This document shows, one piece after another, positions 12,161-24,186 of a DNA stretch of 64,000 nucleotides (within the stretch, counting starts at the first letter, position 1; each line of letters begins with the position of its first letter). The stretch comes from Sphagnum compactum (lineage: Eukaryota; Bryophyta; Sphagnopsida; Sphagnales): contig OZ234503.1 in NCBI GenBank assembly GCA_965153455.1, forward strand, positions 4,774,001 to 4,838,000, read 5' to 3'. The notes beneath the pieces were generated by a model. The model saw only the letters and a list, made by a program, of their open reading frames with translations, did not search any database and was not told the origin of the DNA. A program made the translations under genes and the position numbers.

Positions 12161-15100
12161 GCAATATGGGACAAATAGAAGAAGACAATGACTCAAGGAG
12201 TATGAAAAAAAGAAGGCGTACATATAACTTACTCAACTACCATTCATTTCATGAATAGCATTGAATGGCAATGAGGTGACTACCTTCATTCATCAACTAC
12301 CATTCACCTCACTATATATGGTAACATTGAGTTGGCTACCTTCACCTTAGTGAGGTGGGTACTTACTTCACCTTCTCCCAAGGGAAGGAACCAAACCGTC
12401 CTCACACATCACAAGCACTCCCCCCTACCCCAAAATAATATTATATTAATCTTTCTAATTAAATGTTTAGCAATATTATGGGCTTTTAAAAAAAATTATT
12501 CTTCAAACTATTTGTGACCATTTTTGACCTGGGAGCCTTATTATAAAGAGTAGTTGAAAAGAGTTGTATGAATATTTTGAAATCTTCATATGTGGAGAGT
12601 TGGCACCATGTGGCCCTTTGTTTTTTTGGGTTCCCATCCCGACTTTGAAATTACCATTGAGGGGGGTTTGTGTGGACACTTATGATCTAGCCGGGTTAAA
12701 TTTTGTCAAAAGCTAGCCTCTAAAACAAAAGTGATATTGGCAAGATTAAGAGCCTAGAAAGCAAGAAACTAAAGAAAGACCCAAAATTTCTAATTGAGGT
12801 GGCATGCTTTCACAAAGCCTCAAATAAGGATTCTATTAGTTTTTTTAAAGCATGGACTAGGACTATGGGGTGAATGTATGAATGAGGGCATCGAAAATGA
12901 TAACATTCTCATAAGTTCATTTTTTTAATATATTTTTTCAAGCCTTAAGATAAATAAATAATTAAGTAGTAACAATCCATCAATTTCAAGATATTATTTT
13001 CTGTATTCATAAAGTCTCAACCAAAGAATATTACTCTATACATATATTCACAAATTCAACATAATTGGCTCTCGTTTGGATATAACTTGAAACCAAGACG
13101 ATAGCTCTAGATGTAGTTGAATTCTTTAGCCTATTTTTCAAACATCAATTCAATTTGCTCTAAGGTTTCCATCACCAAATGCCATCAATGACACAACATC
13201 TTAAACTAAAATATAGGTGAATCACACTATCTAATATAATTGGATGATGATAATTGTTTGAGTGGTTTGGGGATTATGTAGAAATGTCATATATTGACTT
13301 AAAATCACAAGCAAACCTAGGAATTAATGTTGAAATATATGTTTGAAACTACTTTATTTCATCTCATGTCGTTACCAAAATACATATATGGGTTTGCATG
13401 TTAGTAACTTGACATTTGTATTATGTTATTCTAAAATTCAATCAAACCATGTTATAAACACTAAATCTGATGTGATAAGTTGAAAATAGTTTTTGGATTG
13501 ATGGGATAGGTGGAAGGACATTATGGGGCAACCAAGTTTTGCCCATGTAGTAAAATTGCTCCATAATGTGGTGCCTTCAATTTTGAATTTCACTTTAAAC
13601 ATTTAGACTTCATGGTTTTGACTTTAAAAAAGCTGCTCTCATCTATTTTATGTGGGCAAATCATTGATGACCTTTTCACTCGAAGCCCCATTAAAATGTA
13701 TCTTTACATAGATCATCAACTTTCAAAGAAAAGGGCATTCTTTTAATCTTTGTGTTTTCTCATTGAGCCCACATTGTTTCATGTGTTGCTTAGATTAAAT
13801 AGCTATGAATTATGAACTTGTAGAATTGGACATAAAAACAGAGTCAAGTCGTAATATTTGCTTTTAGATCATCACCTTTCAATTGTCACATGTCAAAATC
13901 CAATTTTTTTGTCTTCATATGTAACACCAATACATTTGAATTCAATTTAAGTCACATCACACTGAATAACATGCTAATCCTTTCAACCTTTTAAAAAAAT
14001 AAAAATTAAAATGATTTCATAGTTTCTTGATGTAATAATCAACAATTATTTTTTATAGTGTTTTCAATAGTTGAAGAAAGAATTTCATATTTAAAATTAA
14101 TGGAAATGAAAATAATTTCATGAAAAATTTATACAATTATATAATTTTGTTTCAATATTGTAAGATTCCAGGAACAAATGAAAATATATGAATATTTCGA
14201 CATTATGTTAGTTTGATACTCACTTGTAATGCGGAGCAATGCAAAATGTATAACATTATTGTCATTTGTTCCTTCTTCAATGGTGAGGAGCTCTATATTA
14301 TTGATGGTAGTTTTTTTGTGGGTGGAAAACCCATGAATGATCCGACTTCATGATTATTTAAGAGTTCTTGCAACACACCATTCCTTTTTTGGTAAATGTT
14401 GAAATGACATGCTACTTTGGAAATTTTCAAACACCTTCATCATCTAATAAGGAACATCAAGGACAAATTGTACCCAAACAAAACAATCTATGAAAAACAT
14501 AGTATGAACATTGCATGCTTGAGAATAATGAACCAAAAACATATTGACCAAATTCTCACAGTGTGCTTGATTTACATTTTTTGAAAAATGGTTTAAACCC
14601 AATTTTGTGTCCCCTAATCCAAAGTGCTTTCTTGCAAGCGCTGCATGGTACTTGTATGTCTCCTCAAATCACGATTTGGTGGACCTTTCATTTCACCATG
14701 AGTTGGCTTGATAAATCACATTGGCATAATCCTTTCTCTCCCCTTTACACTCAAAAAAATTTAGTGTGCATAGATGGGGGATTGCCCACAAGACATGTCA
14801 GACATTCAGCTTTCAGCCCTTATTCTGATAAAGCCTGCAACCTCAAAACTACCCATCTTAAGTGCTGAAATGAAGTGAAAGTGAATTGTTGTGCTAGTTT
14901 TACCCACTCATTTCCAAGAACTACCTTGAAGACTTGTCCAACAAGCCACACTCTTATTCATGAACCTTTCAAGGTCTTCAGATGGAATGGGAAAAAATTC
15001 CTAATTGGACAAAATGAGGACAAAGGAAGTGGGTAGAAGATGTTCACAAATTTTACAATCATTGCTGAGACTTTTCCAAGACGATTTGCAGCTTTGGAAG

Positions 15101-15268
15101 TGATACAAGTGGCCATAAAAGACACTAAAACAAATTATTCAGTTTCTTAGAGATTTCATTGATTTCTAGAATGTTCATGTAGGAATCCGATTGATTTCCA
15201 GAATGTTAGATGGAAATGCTACCTATAAATGCAAAGTATTCCATCATTTCCGCTCCTTCTGGGAATCA

Positions 15269-15358
15269 ACTCCTTACCAAGTTACTTAGTGCCTACCTAC
15301 CCACTCCTTACCAAGTTCCTTAGTACTTACCTACTACTCCTTATCAAGTTCCTTAGTA
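15269..15358. repeat. Three-copy 33-34 bp minisatellite
   Basis: ACTCCTTACCAAGTTACTTA-type units start at 15269, 15303 and 15336. The array lies about 0.27 kb downstream of the beta-ureidopropionase stop codon, in the probable 3' flank. Confidence 0.85.
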
Positions 15359-15626
15359 AGAGCCTTATTTCCTTAGTGCATATAAGAGCATCAGAGTATT
15401 GCAATCAGCTATGCATAATCCTTTTTGGGTCAGCATTTTGTTAATCACAAATGCTTCATCTCAGCTATCTCTCCAAAAAAACCACCATCTCAATTGGAAT
15501 CAGCACCAGGCAATCAGATTCTCTAACAAACTCTAAATGCAAGGAGGGAGAGAGAGAGAGAGAGAGATTGTGTCAACTTTTGCACCCATTGCAGCAGTAG
15601 TACCTTGTGGTTTCCTTGTCAGAGAT

Positions 15627-18156
15627 TTAAAACCTTTTTTGGTTGTCAAGAAATGGATCTCTGATGACTTGTGGCTCAAATTCTTCCTTGATATACTTGC
15701 TGAAGAATTTGGCATACATCTCATAGCGAGCTGTTAGCCGAAACCCCCACTTGTCCTTCACTTGCTGGCAAAGATTGAGGTCAAGATCTGTGATCAACAA
15801 GCCATCCCGACAACGTGATAAACTTGGAGTGCATGAAGCATCTGGAGCTGCCATGAAGCTTGACCCATAGAAATGGCCAAAGTCCTTGTGAGCAGGTTTG
15901 CCATCACCTGACGTAAACTCACGAGGAAATACTTCAGTTCCCACTCGATTGATTGCCCCCACAAAATAGCTATTGGCAATAGCTGCATTTCGTGCCTGCA
16001 ACATCACCATGGAACAAAACCACACACATAACTCATTCATATTGAATTCAATTGCAACATGAACTAGATCTGAATGCATTACAACAAATCGAACAGGAAA
16101 ACCAGTGCTACAAAGAAGGAGCCGCAATCTGCAAGTTAGATACTCACAAATACAGTGGACGGGTGTTCAGAAGGTGCTTCATATCTGCAAGTTAGATACT
16201 TGCAAACACAGTGGATGGGCAACTACCTCAATAGGCCACATGGGCTCACTCAAGTCCCCGACGGTAGCAGATGGATTGAATACAATCTCAGCACCATTCA
16301 TTCCAAATGCTTGCCAGTTCAATGGGTGATGTCTCCCGTAGCATATGTTAATTGCTATTTTTCCATACGCTGTCTCAAATACAGGGTGCCCTGTGTTGCC
16401 TTCCATATAGTAGGTGCTCTCATTGAAGTCTCCCACTCTCGGTATGTGATTCTGTGGATCTATTATTTGTATCAGTAATGTGCTTGTTACATCCATCATA
16501 TTCTGTTTCACGAGTAGATCTACAGATAGATCTGCACATGAATTCTTTGCATTTTACTCTAACATCTTAAAACCTAGAGGTCAGAGTTTATGGCCAGATA
16601 CTGGATTCTCACAATCAGGAAGCAAACAGAGGTTTTTGAGAGAAGAGACGTACTTTGCGGTGCTTGCCGATGATATTCCCATGATTACCAATAACAACAG
16701 CAGTGTTCCAGAGGATGCTCCCATGCACCTCGTCCCGCTCCAAAATACAGCTCACTATAACCATGTTGTGCTTGTGGGCAAGTTGTTGCATCAGACGTGT
16801 CGATTCCCCTGTCTTTACACTCTCTGCAAACTCACACCAGATTTTCTCCCTTGTACAAAATGCAAATGGCATTGTCCATGCTTCCTGTGGTCCCAATCAA
16901 CTTACAATGTCCATCATGTGAAAGATTTCCTTCAATTGCAAATACTCACTTCATAAGAAGATCTCTGAAGACTAAAGTTGAAAAATATGGCATTCTGTGA
17001 TAAAGAGATACCTGCAAGCAAACGATGTTCACACCAGCTCCAGCTGCAGCAGAGATGAGAGCTGTAATCCGTTCCATAATTGCAGTCTTTTGTTCAGCAA
17101 ATGGCTTGGTTGTTGGTAACACAATGGCATTCTGGATTAGACCAACACGCACTTTGCGGGCGGGGCACAACTGCTCCTCATCTGCAGTGAACTCAAATGC
17201 CTTTCCCAATATCCCCATTCCAACAACTCAATGCAAACTTTCCGATGAGAACTCAAAACATGGGTACTAGTAACTACTACCCCCTTCTTTAGTAACAGAA
17301 CACTCTTCCCCACTCATCAACTACCTTCTGGCTATTTTTCTCTCTGGATAGTCAAAAAGGATGTCTGGATAGATAGAAGAATTATCTTGTCTAAGAACTT
17401 CAAGGGAATCAGCAAGTGCTTACTTGAACATCAAAGTTTTGCTCAACTGATGCAGATGACAAAGTATTGTGTAAAGGAAGTGGCTTCAAGACTTCTCCGC
17501 AATTACATCCATATAAAACTCGACTCACCTCCTGCATTTCTCATTTCCATTTCACATGAATGAACATTATCATGATCAAATTCTGAATGCATTTCACAAG
17601 AGTATCATGCTCAAAAGAAAAACCATAAAAAGTTGTCACCCTCCAAGCCTTCCTTTTTTTTTGGTTTGCAAATTTCCATCAAATTTTGGATCAGAAGATA
17701 TCATACTTCTCAGAAGAATCTACTCCTCATCTGTGCACACACAAAAAGGATGCCGAAAAACCAAACCCTAATGAAAATCTGAAACCACAGGAAAAACAAA
17801 ACCCTAATATCTGAGCCTTCAAAATGACAGAAGGGGAAGTTCCTATTTTCCAAGGTTGTACTCCAAATTGTACCAAAGGGATTTTGTGATGCCAGAAACT
17901 CTGAACATCAGACCCCAGTTCCACTTTCTAATTGTCACCCACTTCAGAGATCGGCAGCAGCTGCTATGTATGATCAAAAGAACAAAACAGATTGATAAGA
18001 GGAAGAAGATTTGAGGTTAAGCAGAAGAACCTGAAAGAGGTGTGGGGGTAACTCTGAAGACAGCAGCTGATACAAAGACTCATAACCTGCAAGTGAGCCA
18101 TCATTCTCGCTGTTTTTCTGCAGCAAAGACTCAGCTACTTCTTCCTCCTTCTCCAT
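15627..18156 (-). CDS. PYD3: Beta-ureidopropionase (N-carbamoyl-beta-alanine amidohydrolase)
   Basis: Last step of reductive pyrimidine catabolism: hydrolysis of N-carbamoyl-beta-alanine to beta-alanine, CO2 and ammonia. Six exons (minus): 18156-18031, 17531-17424, 17200-17012, 16884-16654, 16451-16227, 15995-15627; 415 aa, all phase 0. The length matches plant PYD3, with an N-terminal extension ([19 protein letters not shown]) before the nitrilase domain. Catalytic residues of the carbon-nitrogen hydrolase superfamily are present: Glu142 (CLQEAW), Lys218 (GKHRKNHIPR) and Cys255 ([13 protein letters not shown]). The short exon 17531-17424 ([19 protein letters not shown]) is easy to miss. The ATG at 18156 is chosen because the upstream in-frame codon is GTG. 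The apparent MGILGK start at 17218 is intronic; the acceptor follows it. The next gene, the TilS-like copy, lies upstream on the other strand. Confidence 0.95.
16127..16223. repeat. 56-bp-period duplication beside the exon-5 donor of PYD3
   Basis: ATCTGCAAGTTAGATACT followed by CA...CAGTGGA(C/T)GGG occurs from 16127 and again from 16183. The second copy ends three bases from the splice donor of the exon that stops at 16227. Both copies lie in the intron. Confidence 0.85.
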
Positions 18157-18298
18157 TGAAGCTTGCCAAGTTTGTTTCTCCAACACCCAAAACTACACAA
18201 AAGCAAAAGAGAAGCAAAGACACTACTACTACAGCGCACCAGAGAGAATTGGGCCGGGTTTACAAAATGACTCGCAGCTTTCAATGCAAACGTCCGGT

Positions 18299-18404
18299 GG
18301 GCACGGACAAGCGTTCCCAAGACGCATTCACAGTAGTGTCTGATGGGCAAGGACAAGCGTTCCCAAGACGCATTCACAGTAGTGTCTGATGGGCAAGGAC
18401 AAGC
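18299..18404. repeat. 46-bp tandem repeat upstream of PYD3
   Basis: Two full units (18299-18344 and 18345-18390) plus a partial third, beginning GGGCACGGACAAGCGTTCCC. A weaker relative, GGTGGTCACGGACAAG, is at about 18503. The array lies 143-250 bp upstream of the PYD3 ATG, where the promoter or 5' leader should be. Confidence 0.9.
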
Positions 18405-19163
18405 TGTCCACCTCTGGTGAGCACGAAAGCTTCAGGAAAAGAACAGCGACAAAAACAATTAGGTGATGCTTTTGAATGGAATAAACCCTACTGATCACGT
18501 CTGGTGGTCACGGACAAGATGACTCCGGGGCACGAGCAGGTGATTGAGGAATCAAAGATGTACACTGGAGAATGGAGCCTGAGAGACTAAGACTGTGGAA
18601 CCATCTAAGACTCCAGAATCTGAAAATATTGAAGTAGCAATTGGAGTGCCTGCAGGTCCTGGTGGCCCCAGTCATGGGTGCTCCAGTTTCCCGAAGTGCC
18701 TGGTCGACTGGGCTATTCTCATGCTCGACTGAATTTTGCAGCAGTGATCTTGAAGGTTGTAAGTTTTGCTTTACATTCTGCAGCCTTTCAAAACCTTCCT
18801 TCCTTCTCCTCCTTGCTTGGATTACAAGTTCACATATCTTGAGGTCTTTCTTGGAGGATTGGTGTGTGCTGTCCACTACTATTTCTGCAAACTGAACTGC
18901 TCTCTTAGGTTTTGTTGTTGCAGAATCCATATGCTTCTGGTAGTTTCTTTTAGAGTGCTAGCCAACATCATTATCAAGTCTTCCCATTGCTTCCCAAAAT
19001 GAGACAGAAACTCACTATGCAGATTTTGTACAATGGTTTCCCCAAAATTTTGGGTGGATTATTGTATGCTTGTCTCCATCTACCATTGGGAGCTGATGAA
19101 GTCGAGTGGATATTAGTCATGGCAGCTCGTCACTGCTATATTCAGTGATGAAGGTATCATAAG

Positions 19164-19268
19164 GCTGACACTATGTGAGTGACTCTCATAAGGTGGTGAT
19201 GACTGCAATCATGTTCATGTTGCCTTCCAATTGTTGTTGCACCCTGCAATTTCACAGATATTCTCTTA
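19164..19268. repeat. Dispersed repeat related to one in the UGT80 intron
   Basis: Begins CTGACACTATGTGAGT...CTCATAAGGT and ends with CTGCAATTTCACAGATAT. The same ordered blocks appear at 50971-51122 (CTGACACTTTGTGAGT, CTCATAAGGT, CTGCAATTTCATAGATAT). The two sites share orientation and are about 32 kb apart. Confidence 0.6.
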
Positions 19269-20508
19269 GCTCTTTGTTGCAGCATAACTCATATGCTTCT
19301 GGTAGTTCATTTAGATCCTCTTAGGCTATCTACTCTTCTAATTCAACCTCTAAAAAGCTACATGGAAAATGGTATCATAGTTAGATACCATTCCTCTGTA
19401 TCTAGATGACACAAAATGCATACCAGTGCTCTCATTTTTCCTTGGTTGGAAGATGTATTTAGAGGACACAAAAGTCTTCATTTGTGTCTTCTTCACTACT
19501 ACTCTCTTGGATTGTTATCTATTGCTACAGTGGCTTGTGGACGATAGTTGATGGGATTTCCCATCTTTGTTGTCTAGAACTCTACTGTGAGTGATAGGGG
19601 GGTAATGAAGATTTTTGCTTTGCAGTGTAAGTATGATGACATATGGGTTTGAAGATTTTGTTTAAGTTTCTGAGAGTTCTGGGGAGGATGATTTTTAGTT
19701 GCAGGTATTGTGGGCACATTTATTAGGGGGGTGTTGTATGGGGGCAATATGGAGCGCATTTTCCCAAGATGATCCTCGTTCAGCATTCATTGTCTGAGCT
19801 ACAGCAGTCTCTATTTTCTGGGAAACTGTCTTTTCAAGATGAATAACTTGGCACCTTGCTTTTCTTACCCTTCCCCCACTGCACTCCATCACAAGTTCAA
19901 CCTGGAGGTTTGCTTTTTTTTCAGCTGTAATCAACAGCAGTTTCTCTTTTCACTTTCAAGGATTTGTTTTCTGCCCCATACTGGTCACCATTAGTTCTGA
20001 GTATGGAGATTTCTCCATACCTACTCATGAGAGTTATGAATATATTCTAATTTTGCTGTATTCTATTCAAATAGTAGTGGGGTAACATTGTTGGGTGCGA
20101 ACATTTATGGTTTTTTTGTCCCTTGTCAGAAATAAATATTTCATTTTCTTTACTGAAGTCTAGAAGAATAGAGAAAGGGGAAATTTTGCATATCATTTGC
20201 TGATGTTGGTTGCTAGAATTGGCATAATATTCTTGTTCAAAGTGAGAAAGCCAATTCTTATTATGCTGCTTTTGGCTTGTGATGTGTGTGTACCAGGGTA
20301 CTGGTGAGCAGATTGCCAACACTTTGTGGATGCTGTGGCAGTGTCATTGATGATGATGAAAGTCATGAGCGTTGTGAGTCAGTCTTGGACTGTGCAGTCC
20401 ATATTCTGTCTCACCCATGTGCACTCCACCAAGGAGCCATGAACTTCACCACAGACGCCTGCACCCTGCCTTCAGTCACCCTGCATGTTTCTAATCCTCT
20501 TGCAACAG

Positions 20509-21732
20509 GATGCAGATGGCCGGTATCATGCCTCATGACCGCATTGGTAAAACTCTGCACAAGCTCTGGTACAAGAAGAAAGAAGAAGAAGAAGAAGAAG
20601 CTGCTGTTACTTGTGTTTCGATGCTTGCAAACAAAGAGAAGCTCCCCCTTTCTAGGAACCCCAGGAAACAAACCCTAGATGTGATTGCATCTGCAAGCTC
20701 AGAGTTCTCTCACAGAACCCCTTCTATCTCTCTTTTCTGTTTTGGGTTTTGCCTCTTGTTGAACTGAGAGTGAGAAAAATGTGTTTTTTCTGTTTTGGGT
20801 TTTTTGCAGCAATTGCAGTGTCAGGAGGCCCAGACAGCATGGCCCTCTGCATCCTTACAGCAAGATGGTGGCAACAGCAGCAACAAGTGAAAAGGCTTTC
20901 TCACGGTGTTATCAAAGAAGCTGCTGGTGGCATGATGCTGCTGCTGCTCTCAAACCATGTTGTTGGCATGGTGGTTGACCATGGACTGCATCCCGAGAGT
21001 GTGGTGGAGGCACTCTCTGTGCAACACTGGCTTGCAAGATTAGGTGATTTTTTTCTCTTTTTGCACCGTGAACTCTTCCCCTCCCTCTGCTGCACACTTT
21101 TCTTCTTCTTCTTCATCTTCTTCCATACATCATCATCATCTCTTGCACACACATTTTGTAAACTGAGACTGCAACAAAGCAGTGGCCCACTTGACAAAGT
21201 TTTGTTTTGTTAACTTGAGAAGTGAGAGGAATGGGTTGGTCATGTGACTGAAAAAGCAGTACATATTTGTAGTTGGGTGATGTTGCATTCATCAGTATGG
21301 GCAACTTGGCGGTTTGCCTGAAAGGTATGGAATGTCAGATGCTCCAATGCAATTGGGTGGAGGGCGTACCTGCATCTGGTCATCTGCAAGAAGCTGCTCA
21401 CAATGCAAGGTATGTCTGTCTTCATTTCTCTCTCAAGTAATGGACTTGCTGCACATAAATAAATGGGTGTGTGGTTTATGTTCCCTCAATGCTCATTTAC
21501 AACTCCTCCAATGTATCATCAAGTGCTCTAAAACCTTTGTATTCAGACCATCAAGCATAAGAAGAAGGCAGTTATTTATGTGTGGTTCAGTAAAAGGCAG
21601 AAGTGGTTGTCTTTTGGATGTGAAGCAAGCAGAAAGTGTTGGCTGTAATACTTTAGGTACAGTCTCATGGAGCAGGCATGCATAAGACACAGCATCAGCA
21701 TTGTGCTCATGGCACACCATGCTGATGATCAA
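20509..21732 (+). pseudogene. Truncated tRNA(Ile)-lysidine synthetase-like gene (TilS/RASPBERRY3 type)
   Basis: TilS ligates lysine to the wobble cytidine of tRNA(Ile2); the plant homologue RASPBERRY3 is plastid-targeted. Four in-phase exons are visible: 20509-20546 (MQMAGIMPHDRI), 20810-21043 (PP-loop ATPase motif SGGPDSMALC; VVDHGLHPES), 21325-21409 (CNWVEGVPASGHLQEAA) and 21657-21732 (RHSISIVLMAHHADDQ). Together they give about 145 residues of the N-terminal adenylation domain. The family's next conserved block (roughly E-x-F-x-L-R-L-x-R-x-S-G) is absent: past the GTGTGG donor at 21733 the frame stops after about ten residues. A nearby candidate acceptor at about 21808 gives an unrelated short peptide. 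The rest of the N domain and the whole C domain are missing, and no 5' exon with a start codon was found. Splice sites are intact, so it may still be transcribed. Confidence 0.75.
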
Positions 21733-21753
21733 GTGTGGGGCAGGAATTTCTTC

Positions 21754-21778
21754 AACCCTAATCCCTAAACCCTAAACC
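21754..21778. repeat. Short interstitial telomere-like motif
   Basis: AACCCTAATCCCTAAACCCTAAACC is about three and a half units of the plant telomere repeat (CCCTAAA), one degenerate. It starts 22 bp after the last recognisable TilS-like exon. A second, shorter case is at 29487-29504. Confidence 0.7.
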
Positions 21779-22566
21779 TTCATCAGTTCAATTTGTTACT
21801 GTTGTAGGATGAGCAGTTCCAGGATCACAAGCAGATGAGGCGTGAAATGATGCTTCTGCTTCTTGATGTAGATGCATGACTTGGAGATGCACTTGTGACC
21901 TGCTTTTGATCAGGCCTTTGTTGGATCTTACAAAGCAAGACCTCTACTGAGTAAGAGCCCCAGGACAACACTTTATATCCCCCCTTGGAAACCATTCCAT
22001 TCCAGTCTTGATGTTGCCACCATGGCTATGAGCTGGGGGGAACCCAACACAGACAATGAAAACTAGGCAGGCTATTTGATGAATGATGAATAGCCTGCCT
22101 AGTTTTTATGGTAGGGTTTGATTGTTTTGACCTTATGGATATGGGAAAAAAAAAAGAAAAAAATTGCTTCTTTTAAAAGCTCAAACCTATACCATTGCTT
22201 GATTGTTTCTCTTGCAAAAAAGAGGTGTTGGGTTCAAATTCAGCTTGAGACAACAATATATGCAAACAATTCGATGTAGAACCACAGAGGGCAAGAAAAA
22301 CAAGCCCAAAAGTGCCTTGGACAAAGTTTGGTAGGGTATATTTAACGTCTTGTGCATGCATTTAATTGATTTTAATGTATCGTGCAAGCATGATTACAAT
22401 TCATCTATTTGTTTGTATCTCCCTTCCTTTACACCAGTATTTAACATGACATAATAGAGTTATCCGTAAAGTAAGAAAAACACAGCACCAGAACCCTGAG
22501 TTTGGTCATACACAGGGTGAGATTCAAAAAAGACTGCAAAAAAGTACATTAGCATTCAACAGGGGA

Positions 22567-22868
22567 TGAAACTCAAAAAACCATCAATTTTGGTGGTAAA
22601 CTTAGTTTAATCCTGTCTCTCCTGTTTCCTGAGCGCCTCAACTGCTGCTACATATATTTTCACTGCTCCTAACTGTACAACTACTATAATTAGTCTCGAA
22701 CCTTGTGCATTAAATGCTGAGTATCAGCATTCTTCATACTGAGATTTATTAAAATGTCTTTACTTTGTGGAATACCATTGAAAGAGGGGATAGGGGGGTG
22801 AAAAGAAGCCCAAAGACGGGGTGAAGACAGGGTTACTTTACAGATAACTCTAATGTGACAAGGATACT
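22567..22868. repeat. ~300-bp direct repeat, left copy
   Basis: Matches 24187-24495 over its length. Shared blocks include CCTGAGCGCCTC, TACATATATTTTCACTGC, TCTCGAACCTTGT, GAAAGAGGGGA and the final AGACRGGGTGAAGAC. Both copies keep a hairpin of AATGCTGA and TCAGCATT separated by three bases (here 22713-22731). Possible degenerate terminal repeats of a short element. Confidence 0.75.
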
Positions 22869-23353
22869 TGAGATGTTCCTTGTATTTTAACAACATGCAA
22901 GGAAAACAACTTTGGGAAGTTTGGGATCATCAACTGAAAGTCCATGGTGGAAAACGTCCAAAATAATACACAAGCAAACAATTGTTTTACCCTTCATAAG
23001 AATTTTGATTTTTGGGATTAAGAAGTGTGTACAACTCACCTTGCTACGCTAGGCAAGCGTGTTACACCCTAGGAACACATCTTGACAGAACTCCAGGCAG
23101 GTTGAAAGCAAATTTTAAAGCACACTCAAAATACGAGGGAAGATCTCGAAGAATTCTTTATATTTGAATGAAAGATATAAAAGGTGAAAATCACAAACAA
23201 TTTCCAAATTCCATGGACCAAAGGATGCCAACCATGCTAACGAAATTGGGAAGTGAATTTCAAATGAAGCAATCAAAGTGCATGAATGAAAGGAGTTTGT
23301 AGTAGACCTATGTGGAGGGTGAAAATTACCTTGTGAAATTTACGTCTCAATGG

Positions 23354-23490
23354 AGGAGGATGCATGGCACGTTATGCATAACATACCACATTATGGGAGG
23401 ACGCATGGTGCCTAATGCATAAGGTTGTGCATTATGGGAGAATATGTGGTGCCTTATGCATGAGGTTCCGCATTATGGGTAACCTTATGC
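23354..23490. repeat. ~42-bp minisatellite inside the direct-repeat pair
   Basis: Three to four degenerate units of the form CATTATGGGAG...TGGTGCCT(A/T)ATGCAT(A/G)AGGTT. It lies between the two ~300-bp direct repeats. Confidence 0.75.
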
Positions 23491-24186
23491 ACAAGGTTCC
23501 TCATACCCTTACCCAGAATGCACAACCTTTCGATTAAGGTGGCTCCTCTCCTCACATGAATCACAGCTGTATAAAAGTTTACATCATAAGGGGAGCTGTT
23601 TTGGAACCCTGGTCCACACTCTGATCCCGAGTCCCACCTCAGGCCTGGTCCTCATTCCCGGAATGGCCCCATTCCTTACTTTACACTAATGTTTTCAAGT
23701 CAATGGCCGGTGGGCATACCCTAGTACCTTTACCATTCTGGCAGTAACTAAATTATTTTCAGGAAATGCTGATTTTTTTTCAAAATTATCTGCCCACAAT
23801 GTGGAAAGTATTAGCGACTCGGTTGCTACCTAGTGTACATGGTCATTTCGCTTATTCTAGGTCCATATGTCCAGGTCTTGGAAAGTGCCGAAATTTCGGG
23901 AAATTCTTATTATTGCTGCTGGAGTGAGAAAATTTTAAAAAATAAGTAAATAAATAAATAAATATTCATTCAACAAGGAGATGCCCGAATGCTCCAGGTA
24001 CTACAGTACCCAAGTTGATGAATAATTAGTTGAGGTGCTACACCTCTGGAACATTTTAAACATCACAAAAGTTAAACATTAGAGTTTTTAGTAAAGTCTC
24101 GCCATTAGGGGGCAAGAGTGGCCAGTTTCGGCATAATAGGGCATCAAAAGTTAACTGGGAATGAAAATTTTACAAAGAGACATAAC

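Larger units (their letters stand above)
4809..15626. other. Gene-poor AT-rich intergenic region
   Basis: I find no coding exon with recognisable homology or consistent splice phase here. The region holds microsatellites, several minisatellites and MITE-like or dispersed repeats, which are listed separately. The part nearest the receptor-kinase gene (about 4.8-6.3 kb) is richer in CT, CAG and GAA tracts and probably contains its promoter and 5' leader. The remaining ~9 kb is AT-rich with frequent stops in all frames. Confidence 0.7.
18157..20508. other. Intergenic region between PYD3 and the TilS-like gene
   Basis: This divergent interval includes the PYD3 upstream repeat and two dispersed-repeat segments (19164-19268, and the related pair 18911-18950 and 19272-19312). 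A minus-strand open frame of about 140 codons from an ATG at 18930 exists, but I recognise no domain in it. The missing 5' exon(s) of the TilS-like gene could lie here; I could not place them. Confidence 0.55.

Noticed and set aside
17201-17218. Start of PYD3 at MGILGK (17218)
   Set aside because: Homology and phase require upstream exons (17531-17424 and 18156-18031), and the acceptor at 17200 removes these codons.
18508-18930. Minus-strand 140-codon frame beginning MDSATTKPKRAVQF
   Set aside because: It has a true ATG and a charged, helix-like stretch, but no known domain, no supported partner exons, and part of it overlaps a dispersed repeat. It stays a possibility only.
19695-19934. Minus-strand frame with VELVMECSGGR and a candidate GTAAGA donor
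   Set aside because: One plausible acceptor-donor pair exists, but no continuation was found in phase and there is no family resemblance. It does not begin with ATG.
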